Below, in pieces: positions 17,005-24,055 of a stretch of 33,843 nucleotides of DNA. Position 1 is the first letter of the stretch. Every line of letters starts with the position of its first letter. This stretch comes from Nitrososphaeria archaeon (GTDB taxonomy: Archaea; Thermoproteota; Nitrososphaeria; Nitrososphaerales; JARVJX01). The notes beneath the pieces were generated by a model. That model was given only the letters and a program-made list of their open reading frames with translations. It searched no databases and was not told where the DNA came from. The stretch spans positions 1 through 33,843 of the forward strand of contig JARVJX010000007.1 of the NCBI GenBank assembly GCA_029775995.1, given 5' to 3'. A program made the translations under genes and the position numbers.

Positions 17005-17835
17005 ATGTCAGATTTATCTAAAAGAGATGAAATTTTAACTTTAGTATGTCTTTATAGTGATAATTTTGGAGAGAGGGTAATAAGAAATTTAATAAACGAC
17101 CCAAGCTTCTGCGATTCCTGTGGTCTCTACTGTGATTTTTGTAAATATGGTGTTTATAGCTATGTCCGTAATGTTAGAGCTGTAATAAAGTTACCAAGCC
17201 TAGCAGAATTACCACCCTTTATAGAAAACCCAAGGGAATATATGCCCAAGAAGATGCCAGAGGCTGATTTATGTATAGCTTCTGGATTACATAAAGATTT
17301 ACTATTAGAACTTCCCTACCAATTAAAAGAGTTTAGAATAAAGGCCTTAATTGTACCCATAGAGGATTTCAACGAGGTTCCCTCTGGTCTAAGGAAACAG
17401 GTAGAGGAGAGGTGTGAAGAATTAGGGTTAGAGTATGCTTTTCCAAAACCTTTTTGCTCTTTGGAACCATCTCCAAATAAACCAACCGTATCAAGATTTG
17501 TAAATGAGCTAAAGATAGGAAGGCCTTTATTAGAAATTTCAATAAAAAAGAGTGGGAATAATGAAGTTATAGACTCTATAACAGTTAGGAGGAGTGCTCC
17601 CTGTGGTTCCACATGGTATATAGCAAGAAAGCTAAGAGGAATAGAACTGAAGAGGGAAACTTTATATGGTGAGATAGCAAAAGCCCATCATAGCTATCCC
17701 TGTACAGCTACCATGAAGACAGACCCAGAATTAAAGGAACCCATACTTCACTTTTCAGGTTATATAATAAGGAAAGAATTTGAAAGAGCCTTAAAATTTA
17801 GCAACCTAAATAGAAGAGATACGAAAGATAAGTAA
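17005..17835 (+). CDS. DUF166 family protein
   Basis: A 276-residue protein of the DUF166 family, found mainly in archaea and sometimes labelled a putative thymidylate synthase, without proof that I know of. An N-terminal cysteine cluster FCDSCGLYCDFCKYG (C36, C39, C43, C46) looks like a metal or iron-sulfur site. The C-terminal part has the family blocks RRSAPCGSTWYIARKL and AHHSYPCTATM with DPELKEPILHFSGYIIR. It starts 12 bases after the M20 gene, probably in the same transcript as glyA. The one-carbon neighbour is suggestive, since thymidylate synthesis uses the methylene-pterin product of GlyA, but the link is only an inference. Confidence 0.82.
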   Translation: MSDLSKRDEILTLVCLYSDNFGERVIRNLINDPSFCDSCGLYCDFCKYGVYSYVRNVRAVIKLPSLAELPPFIENPREYMPKKMPEADLCIASGLHKDLLLELPYQLKEFRIKALIVPIEDFNEVPSGLRKQVEERCEELGLEYAFPKPFCSLEPSPNKPTVSRFVNELKIGRPLLEISIKKSGNNEVIDSITVRRSAPCGSTWYIARKLRGIELKRETLYGEIAKAHHSYPCTATMKTDPELKEPILHFSGYIIRKEFERALKFSNLNRRDTKDK

Positions 17836-17883
17836 AGCTTTGACTAAGTTTTTTCGCTCTTGCTTTAAAATTTCTTTAGGTGG

Positions 17884-19086
17884 ATGAAACTCTTCATCGT
17901 ATCTAATCAAGGTCAATTAAATCTTTTAGAGCTTGTGAGCTATCTATCTGATAGAAGAATAGCCTATAGGTTGGAGGCTTCTTCGGATTGGGGATTAATC
18001 TTTGAGACTAATTTAGATCCAAAGATCTTAGCTAAAGATTTAGGAAGCTTGATTAAAATTGGAAGCGTTAAGCTTTCCTTACCTAAGAATCAGTTAAATG
18101 AGTTCTATAATAAAGTTAAAGGAATATCCTTTTACGATCATCTTGAGGATAAAGTTTACTGGGCTATAAGCCTCTATGAAGCTGAAGAATTAAAGCCTAT
18201 GTTAGAAGCGTATTTTCTAGAAAAATTTAAAGAAGAGGGAATAAGGAAGCAAAAGATACTTAAAGTTTACAGAGAGGAGCCTAGTGAGGTCTTTTCTTCA
18301 GAGCTTGAAAGAAAAAAGGTAATTGAAAGGGGTTTTGAAATTGTAGGCTTATTAGCTGATAATAAATATTATTTAGGAAGGACTTTAGCCCTTATAGATA
18401 ATAAAGGTTATTATGAAAGGGACTTTAAAAGACCCTATAGAGAAAGTAAAATAAGCATACCTCCTAAGTTAGCAAGGACCCTTTCAAATTTAGCTGGTGC
18501 TAATAAAGGTAAAGTAATATTGGACCCTTTTTGTGGTACTGGGACTATATTACAAGAGGCTATGCTTTTAGGCTCTGATGTTATTGGTGTTGATATAAAT
18601 GAGTTCTATGTTAAAAAAGCTAAAGAGAATTTGAGCTGGTTAAAATCAAGGTATAAGCTAAGCTCAAGATTTAGAATTTTAAGAGATGACTCAAGAAAAT
18701 TAAGTCATTTCTTAAAATTAGAAGTGGATGGTATTGCTACAGAGCCTATACTATTGCCCACTTTAAAGAAGCCTTTGAGTAAGGATAAAGCCTTAAATCT
18801 TTTAAAGAGGGCTGAAAGAATTTACCAAGATGCTTTAAAGGAATTTGTTAAAATTATGAAGGATAAAGCAAAGTTAGCTTTAGTTCAACCTTACCTATTG
18901 CTAAAAGGAGGGGAATTGATATCCTTTCCTTTAGAGGATTATGCTAAAAGTTTGGGCTTAAAACCCTATAATGAAGTTAAAGTAAAGTATCCTTTATTCT
19001 TCAAAAGTGAGAAGGAGAAAAGGGTGAACAGGGGGGTATGGCTCTTTACTAAAAGTGATACTCAAAGTAAAAACAAGTTAGCTTAA
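17884..19086 (+). CDS. RNA methyltransferase, Trm-G10/UPF0020-like
   Basis: A 400-residue SAM-dependent methyltransferase. The N-terminal half (1-190) resembles the THUMP-containing RNA-binding part of the Trm-G10 group. The Rossmann domain begins about 195 with SAM motif I DPFCGTGTILQEAM (214-227) and GVDINEFYV (235-243). The catalytic motif IV, usually DPPY, reads TEPILLP (286-292). Such a TEPxLxP variant is known in a subgroup of these enzymes, so it may mark a different target rather than loss of activity. The ATG start comes 48 bases after the DUF166 stop, with TTAGGTGG just upstream. A tRNA target (a guanosine near the D arm) is the most likely but unproved. Confidence 0.8.
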   Translation: MKLFIVSNQGQLNLLELVSYLSDRRIAYRLEASSDWGLIFETNLDPKILAKDLGSLIKIGSVKLSLPKNQLNEFYNKVKGISFYDHLEDKVYWAISLYEAEELKPMLEAYFLEKFKEEGIRKQKILKVYREEPSEVFSSELERKKVIERGFEIVGLLADNKYYLGRTLALIDNKGYYERDFKRPYRESKISIPPKLARTLSNLAGANKGKVILDPFCGTGTILQEAMLLGSDVIGVDINEFYVKKAKENLSWLKSRYKLSSRFRILRDDSRKLSHFLKLEVDGIATEPILLPTLKKPLSKDKALNLLKRAERIYQDALKEFVKIMKDKAKLALVQPYLLLKGGELISFPLEDYAKSLGLKPYNEVKVKYPLFFKSEKEKRVNRGVWLFTKSDTQSKNKLA

Positions 19087-19122
19087 AACTTATTACAAAG
19101 TTCTAATATATCTTTTAGGGAG

Positions 19123-19641
19123 TTGAATAAAAGCTATCCTTTTCTTTTTTTATTAATAGCAGGAATTATAGGTATCCTTCTCTTTCCATTCTTTTTAGCA
19201 CCTTTTCACCTTATTAATCCTTCAATGAGGGGGGTGATGGAAAGGATGATGGGCTCCTCCTATGAAACCATAGCTCTAAATCCTTTAATGCTAGAATTAT
19301 CCTTAGGCTTTTTAGCCCTTCTCATAATTGGTATATTTGGATTGGTCTATTTCATGATCCTTCCTGAAATACCTTCTCATTCAGAGCCCCTTAAATCTGA
19401 AAAAACCTATGGGGTGGTTCTTAATATCCTAACCAAAGAGGAGAGAAAGGTGGTTGAGCTTTTACTTGCCCATAATGGGGTTTACCTTCAAAAGTATATT
19501 GCGAAAGAAGCTGAGTTGAGCAGATTAAAGACCCATAGGATAATAAAGCGTTTAGCTGATAGAGGTATTGTAACAGCCCAATCAAAGGGTAATACGAGGG
19601 AGATAAAGTTAGCTGAATGGTTTAAGCCTTCTCCTGATTAA
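19123..19641 (+). CDS. Membrane-anchored winged-helix regulator
   Basis: A 172-residue protein with two membrane helices (about 5-25 and 58-81) and a C-terminal winged helix-turn-helix (about 98-165: LTKEERKVVELLLAHNGV, then LSRLKTHRIIKRLADRGIV). The loop between helices, about 30 residues outside the cell, is Met-rich (MRGVMERMMGSS) and could sense metal. The start is a TTG with TAGGGAG right upstream. It lies 103 bases before a gene for a Met-rich exported protein in the same direction. That arrangement suggests a one-component system: a membrane protein that senses outside and binds the promoter of its neighbour. The ligand is inferred only from the Met-rich loop. Confidence 0.75.
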   Translation: MNKSYPFLFLLIAGIIGILLFPFFLAPFHLINPSMRGVMERMMGSSYETIALNPLMLELSLGFLALLIIGIFGLVYFMILPEIPSHSEPLKSEKTYGVVLNILTKEERKVVELLLAHNGVYLQKYIAKEAELSRLKTHRIIKRLADRGIVTAQSKGNTREIKLAEWFKPSPD

Positions 19642-19657
19642 AGGTTTTAGTGTAAAC

Positions 19658-19697
19658 GTTTCACTTAATATTTATATTTTGTTTCAAATTTGTTTCA
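19658..19697 (+). promoter_or_regulatory. GTTTCA repeat array near the Met-rich gene promoter
   Basis: GTTTCA occurs at 19658, 19681 and 19692, spaced 23 and 11 bases, about two and one helical turns. The last two copies are part of a 9-base direct repeat TTTGTTTCA (19678 and 19689). The array brackets a TATA-like TATTTATAT (about 19668-19676). This looks like an operator for the neighbouring winged-helix protein; the protein-site link is inferred from position. Confidence 0.4.
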
Positions 19698-19744
19698 GCA
19701 AACCTTTAAATTGGGTCTATTCTTAAAAAAGCTGGGATGATGAA

Positions 19745-20599
19745 ATGACAAATACAACTAAGTCTATATTGGTAGCATCGTTAGTGGTTATAGCTGTTAT
19801 AATAATAGTATCCTTAGGGTTTGCCTTTGCATGGAACAATAATAGTATGATGAGTAGAGGATGGTGGAACGGTGCTCCTATGATGAATGCTTGGAATAAT
19901 GTCCCTATGATGGGAAATTGGGTAGGTAACCCAATAACACAGCAAGCAAAGAATAATCCATCTTTAAGTCCTGACAATTGGTTCGGTATGGGAATGATGG
20001 GTAATAATATGATGGGCTATAACTGGAACAGAGGTCCTATAAGAGGTATGGGTCCTAACTATATGGGTGCTTGCCCTGGTACTGTATGGTATCAACCTAC
20101 TATTTCAGCGGAGCGTTTATCCATAGATAAGGTTAAGGAAAAGCTTGAAAGCTATTTGAATAGCTTAGAGGGTAACTTTGCTTTACATGAGATAATGGAG
20201 TTTCAGAATAACTTCTATGCTATAGTAGTTGAGAAGGATACCGGGATAGGTGCCTTTGAGCTTTTAGTTCATCCCTACACAGGATTCATCATGCCAGAGC
20301 CAGGACCAAATATGATGTGGAATATAAAATATGGGATGCATAACATGATGGGTTATACAATTACTACAACTATGAATATAGATTCAGAGCAAGCTAAGAA
20401 ATTAGCCTTAACCTATCTTCAACAATACTTTAGCAATGTAGAGGTGGAAGAACCTATACAATTCTATGGCTACTATACTCTAGACTTCAAAGTGAGTGGT
20501 GAAACCTATGGAATGCTGAGTGTAAATGGATATACAGGGCAGGTATGGTATCACAGTTGGCATGGTAAATTCATACAAGAATTAGAAATAGAGGAGTAA
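19745..20599 (+). CDS. Met-rich exported protein with PepSY-like repeats
   Basis: A 284-residue protein with one N-terminal membrane segment (about 9-29), a low-complexity region rich in Met, Asn, Gly and Trp (34-110, with repeated MM and MMG pairs), then two similar domains (about 120-190 and 208-280). Each has a helix (IDKVKEKLESYLNS; DSEQAKKLALTYLQQY) and strands ending in a TG turn (HPYTGFIMP; NGYTGQVWY), as in PepSY domains. Paired methionines outside the membrane often bind Cu(I), so a copper-binding or copper-sensing role is plausible in this copper-dependent respirer. GGGATGATG precedes the ATG. The upstream neighbour is a membrane-bound winged-helix regulator. Function is not established. 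Confidence 0.75.
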   Translation: MTNTTKSILVASLVVIAVIIIVSLGFAFAWNNNSMMSRGWWNGAPMMNAWNNVPMMGNWVGNPITQQAKNNPSLSPDNWFGMGMMGNNMMGYNWNRGPIRGMGPNYMGACPGTVWYQPTISAERLSIDKVKEKLESYLNSLEGNFALHEIMEFQNNFYAIVVEKDTGIGAFELLVHPYTGFIMPEPGPNMMWNIKYGMHNMMGYTITTTMNIDSEQAKKLALTYLQQYFSNVEVEEPIQFYGYYTLDFKVSGETYGMLSVNGYTGQVWYHSWHGKFIQELEIEE

Positions 20600-20639
20600 A
20601 TTCTCCTTTCTTATTTTTTATTTTATGTTAAAAAGGTCT

Positions 20640-21698
20640 TCAGAGAAATCTCTCCCAACCTGCAAATTTATTTATATACTTTCCTCTAATGGGTATCTTT
20701 TCATCACACCTAGGACACTTATTATCGCTAAGACCATAGTAGCTGACCCTTGCATTTTGCCTAACTATGAGCATCTTACTACATTTAGGGCACTTCGTTG
20801 ATTCGAACTCCCATATACCTGTATTACCAATGTAGACGAATTTAACACCCATTTCCTCAGCCTTCTTCTTAGCCTCTAGTAGCTTACTCAAGCTAGTTGG
20901 GGGCTTTATATACCTATGGGCTGGATGGTACCTATTTATATGCAGAGGAATATCTTCACCTAAAACATCTAAATGTTCCTTTATGATCCACTCAATACAC
21001 TCAGCTGAGTCGTTAAAGCCTGGAACCATTAGAAAAACAGTCTCTACATGACCTCCATTATTCAGTATTATCTTTGCGTTCCTAAGAGGAACCACAGGGT
21101 TCACACCCTTAAGGATACTTTTATGAGCTTTTGGACAACCTTTTATATCCACAGAGAATCCATTGGCACCTGCTTCCATTAAGGCCGATAAAGCTCTCTC
21201 AGTAAAGTAGCAATTCGTTACAATAGTAGAGTAAAGGCCTTGCTTAGAAGCTAAACTGAACACATCTATCAGATAATCAACTTGAGTAGAAGGCTCTGTG
21301 AAGCTTGCACAGATACCCTCATCACCGTTGGTGATAGCTAATTTGATGAGTCTTTCGGGTGGGAAATATATGTCTTCGCTGGTGGGTCTCCTAAAGCTTA
21401 TGTGGTGATTCTGGCACCAAGGACAGTAAAAATTGCAACCATAGTTGGAGAAGGTTAAGGATGTGGAACCTGGCCAGTAATGAAAGAAGGGCTTTATCTC
21501 AATTGGTCTACTCTCTATAGCACTGAGCAAACCATAACCTAAGTTGATAAGTTTACTATCCATGTTAGCATAGTTTCCACAGATACCTATACTACCTAAC
21601 CTTATTTTACAAATTCTCTCACAAGCTAAACACTTTAATCTTCCATCATCTAAGAACTCCCAGAATAAAGCTACTTTAGGCTCTACTTTGGATATCAT
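20640..21698 (-). CDS. amrS: AmmeMemoRadiSam system radical SAM enzyme
   Basis: A 352-residue radical SAM protein of the PflA-related AmmeMemoRadiSam group. The cluster-binding motif is GCNFYCPWCQNH (C88, C92, C95). An N-terminal cysteine set (C23, C26, C30, C40) in LKCLACERIC and GICGN is typical of the group, as is SASFTEP-like ICASFTEPS. The C-terminal 45 residues add a CPKC...CPRC ribbon. The family usually occurs with AMMECR1 and Memo partner genes, but neither lies in this window. Its exact substrate is unknown; a methylation or oxidation step has been suggested. It is transcribed alone, convergent with the Met-rich protein gene 40 bases away. Confidence 0.87.
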   Translation of the reverse strand: MISKVEPKVALFWEFLDDGRLKCLACERICKIRLGSIGICGNYANMDSKLINLGYGLLSAIESRPIEIKPFFHYWPGSTSLTFSNYGCNFYCPWCQNHHISFRRPTSEDIYFPPERLIKLAITNGDEGICASFTEPSTQVDYLIDVFSLASKQGLYSTIVTNCYFTERALSALMEAGANGFSVDIKGCPKAHKSILKGVNPVVPLRNAKIILNNGGHVETVFLMVPGFNDSAECIEWIIKEHLDVLGEDIPLHINRYHPAHRYIKPPTSLSKLLEAKKKAEEMGVKFVYIGNTGIWEFESTKCPKCSKMLIVRQNARVSYYGLSDNKCPRCDEKIPIRGKYINKFAGWERFL

Positions 21699-21821
21699 CC
21701 TATCTATAGGTATGGAAAGTATAATAAAAAGGTAAAGAATATAGAAACATAGAAGAGCTTGAAGATATTATAATAAAAAGATAAACCTCTTATAAAAGTT
21801 TAATGATAAGAAGTTGATAAC

Positions 21822-22261
21822 ATGCCAATTAGCAAAAAATCCTTAGACTGGATATCTATGGCTGAAGAAGATTTGGAAGATTCTGAGGCTGATTATAGAG
21901 AAAGAAGGTATGCCAGTTCTGTCTTCCATGCAGAACTCTGTGCTCAGAAGGCTTTAAAGGGGATCATTATAGCATTAGGCTTTGAACCAGGTAAAACTCA
22001 TAGACCAAGCCTAGTTTTAAAGGGCTTAATAAGTGGGGCTTGATAAACTTGAAGGAGGAAACCATGGGTGAGCTAGATAGAATAATTTCTCTTTCTCTTG
22101 TTCTAGAAGATCAGGGTGTAATACCTCGCTACGGATGGGAAACTTTGAGCAGAATCATAAAACCATCAGAGATCTATGATGAAGAAAAGGCTGGACTTCT
22201 CTTAGAGAATGCTAGAGAAGTTCTGAGATTGGCTAAAAAATTAATTGGTGAATTAAACTGA
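21822..22261 (+). pseudogene. HEPN domain protein, frameshifted
   Basis: Two overlapping frames together make one HEPN domain. The first (21822-22043, ATG) has DWISMAEEDLEDSEADYRER and the conserved SVFHAELCAQKALKGII, and ends at TGA within LKGLISGA. The second (TTG at 22040, to 22261) carries VIPRYGWETLS and EIYDEEKAGLLLENAREVLRLAKKL, the C-terminal part of the same family. One base change in length would restore a protein of about 140 residues, the normal size. The two parts could also be made separately from the overlapping start, but a split HEPN domain is unusual. The downstream nucleotidyltransferase is also damaged, which supports decay of the whole module. Confidence 0.7.
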
Positions 22262-22683
22262 TAAATTCTTTAATAAAAGATAAAAGGTACTTAGAGGATC
22301 TGAGGGAATACCTAGAAGTCCTATTAGGTAATGAAAAGGTAACTGCCATAATACTTTACGTCTCTCTTCCAAAAGGTAAAGTTAAACCTTACTCTGAAAG
22401 TGATATAGATCTATTAGTAATAAGTAAGGATCTACCAAAGGATTTAGTAGAGAGAAGACTCAAAGCTCTTAAGCTAAAAAAGCGCCCTATGGCTATAGAG
22501 GATATATGGGTTACAGAGGAGGAACTTTTAGAGGGTTTAAAGGGTGGGTGGGGGCTTATCTTAGATGCTTTAACCTATGGTAAACCTCTTTATGACCTAA
22601 AAAAATTCTTAGAACCTATGAGAAAATTTGTAGGTGAGAAGTATAAAAGAATTGGTAAAATATGGGTTTTAAGAGATGGATAA
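22258..22683 (+). pseudogene. MNT-type nucleotidyltransferase, no standard start
   Basis: The frame (about 141 residues) reads as a minimal nucleotidyltransferase: VTAIILYVSLPKGKV followed by YSESDIDLLVISKDLP. The family motif GSxxxG has its first Gly replaced by Val (YVSLPKG), while the two aspartates of SDIDLL remain. No ATG, GTG or TTG occurs in frame before 22489. At the expected place, overlapping the HEPN stop, the sequence is CTGA, as if an ATGA overlap had lost its start. It may be a dead gene or use CTG. Intact HEPN/MNT pairs are toxin-antitoxin modules in which the MNT protein AMPylates the HEPN toxin. Confidence 0.65.
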
Positions 22684-22928
22684 ATAAGAAGAAGGCCATT
22701 TTATTATAATTACTTTAAATTAGTGAATAAAGCTTGGTTTAAAGAAGGTTTTGGATTGGATATAGATTGGCTACGTATAATTGATGTGATTACTAAGGGA
22801 ATAAGAATGTACGAAATAATAGAGCAAGAGTTAATGAAAAACCTATTTCAGAAGTAGGTTTAGATAATAAAAATAGGAATTATAGAGAGTAGAAAATAGA
22901 GTTGAGCAAAAGTTAAATCTGGAGTAGT

Positions 22929-23070
22929 GGGGACGGTGGGATTTGAACCCACGATTTTCGGGTCACCGCAGCTCCAATTTCACATCATCTTTAATCAGCT
23001 GACCCAAAACTTCTGGAGCCCCTAGCGGCACCCAAAGGGCTGACGCCCTGCCTTACTAGACTACGTCCCC
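22929..23070 (-). tRNA. tRNA with intron(s), identity unsettled
   Basis: On the minus strand the ends pair perfectly as a 7-bp acceptor stem (GGGGACG with CGTCCCC), and the base after it is A. The T arm is perfect (GTGGG-TTCAAAT-CCCAC). The D arm is GTCT-AGTAAGGCA-GGGC. The total is 142 bases, so about 65 bases must be intron. All the extra sequence lies between the D arm and the T arm. No single-intron fold gives a good anticodon stem, so two or three introns are likely. Possible anticodon loops in the sequence are TTTGGGT (Pro, TGG) and CTCCAGA (Trp, CCA). GCTCCA pairs with a downstream TGGAGC, and GGGTCA with TGACCC, both possible parts of splicing bulge-helix-bulge structures. No CCA is encoded. 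Confidence 0.8.
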
Positions 23071-23093
23071 TATACAAAACTTCCCTTTACCTT

Positions 23094-23105
23094 CTATAAA
23101 AGTTT
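23094..23105. promoter_or_regulatory. Shared TATA box for tRNA and mfnB
   Basis: CTATAAAAGTTT reads as a TATA box in both directions (AAACTTTTATAG on the minus strand). It is about 28 bases from the tRNA 5' end at 23070 and about 39 bases from the TTG of the mfnB-like gene at 23137. One TATA-like element may serve both divergent genes. Confidence 0.45.
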
Positions 23106-23136
23106 AAAGTTAGGATAATGATATTATTAAATTAGT

Positions 23137-23823
23137 TTGAAGTTTCTTGTTAGTGTTACCGATAAGGTTGAAGCCCTTAGAGCCTATAGAGGAGGAGCAG
23201 ATATAATAGATATTAAAAATCCTAAGGAAGGCTCTGTAGGTGCAAACTATCCTTGGATAATAGATGAGATAGTTAGTTCTCTTAAGGGAAAGGTAGAGAT
23301 CAGTGCAACTATAGGAGATTTAAATTTCTTACCTGGAATGGCTTCTTTAGCCTGCTATGCAGCTTTAAAATTAAAGGTAGATTATGTTAAAGCTGGTTTC
23401 TATAAATTAAACCTTGAGCAAGCAAAGAGTTTGGCTAAAAGTCTATCAAAGACCCTTGAAATGAATAAAGAGGCTAAGTTAGTTATGGTCAGTTTTGCCG
23501 ATTATAAAGAGTTTAGGGGCTTATCCTACTGGAAGCTTTTAGAGATAGCTAAAGACTACTTTGATGGGTTTCTTTTAGACCTTAAGCTTAAGGGTGAAAG
23601 ATGCCTATTCGATTATCTGAAAAAAGAAGAGCTGATTAGGATCAGAGATTTCTGTAGAAATAATTCTTTAATTTTTGGTATGGCAGGAGGCTTAAAATTC
23701 GAGCACTTAAAAATGGTGAAGGATTTAGAGCCTGATGTATTTGGGGTTAGGAGAGGAGTTTTGGATAAGTTAAAGGTTAGTGAAAGCTTGGTAAGAACTT
23801 TTATTAAAAGCATTAGAAGTTAG
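23137..23823 (+). CDS. mfnB: (5-formylfuran-3-yl)methyl phosphate synthase-like (MfnB)
   Basis: A 228-residue TIM-barrel protein of the MfnB (formerly DUF556) family. In methanogens MfnB makes the furan precursor of methanofuran from two glyceraldehyde 3-phosphates. The N-terminal signature VSVTDKVEALRAYRGGADII leads into DIKNPKEGSVGANYPW, with D25 and the catalytic K27. K85 (DYVKAG) and the D148/K152 pair (LLDLKLK) also match key residues of the Methanocaldococcus enzyme. The start is a TTG behind a TATA box shared with the tRNA. No other methanofuran gene is in the window. Its presence in an oxygen-respiring archaeon implies a methanofuran-type C1 carrier or some related use. Confidence 0.88.
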   Translation: MKFLVSVTDKVEALRAYRGGADIIDIKNPKEGSVGANYPWIIDEIVSSLKGKVEISATIGDLNFLPGMASLACYAALKLKVDYVKAGFYKLNLEQAKSLAKSLSKTLEMNKEAKLVMVSFADYKEFRGLSYWKLLEIAKDYFDGFLLDLKLKGERCLFDYLKKEELIRIRDFCRNNSLIFGMAGGLKFEHLKMVKDLEPDVFGVRRGVLDKLKVSESLVRTFIKSIRS

Positions 23824-23917
23824 TTCTAAGCCATAAACAACATTAAAGCTCTTATATTGAAACTTTAAAAGTTAGCTTTGAAAGGTTTTATATCCTTTTC
23901 TTTATATAAGGATAGGG

Positions 23918-24055
23918 TTGAGTTCCCTTAGTGATAAGCTTAAGGAAAAGCTTACTCAGGAGGATTATGATTTTGCCCTTCAAATTCTTAGCTTACCAAC
24001 TAGTAAAATTAGAAGCTTTTTAGAAGATAAAGTAAAGGAGGTGGTTAAGGATTAG
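23918..24055 (+). CDS. Small charged protein ahead of Rad50-like gene
   Basis: A 45-residue frame (TTG start after AGGATAGGG) encodes a charged, helical peptide: SLSDKLKEKLTQEDYDFALQ, then LSLPTSKIRSF and LEDKVKEVVKD. I know no family for it. It ends at 24055, five bases past the likely ATT start of the Rad50-like frame, and its last codons overlap the AAAGGAGGTGG ribosome binding site. A TATA-like TTATATAA (about 23902-23909) precedes it. Because it has its own ribosome signal, good codon use and tight coupling, I think it is real and part of the operon. It could be a small partner of the ATPases or a leader peptide coupling translation. Confidence 0.5.
   Translation: MSSLSDKLKEKLTQEDYDFALQILSLPTSKIRSFLEDKVKEVVKD
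24036..24043 (+). promoter_or_regulatory. Strong Shine-Dalgarno before a non-ATG start
   Basis: AGGAGGTG is a near-perfect ribosome binding site, 7 bases before an ATT codon at 24051. No ATG, GTG or TTG exists in that frame from the previous stop (24033) until 24141. Confidence 0.6.

Noticed and set aside
22723-22857. Possible 44-residue ORF (GTG start) after the nucleotidyltransferase
   Set aside because: The frame is open and not obviously odd, but it has no ribosome site, no known domain and lies in decayed DNA, so it is not listed as a gene.
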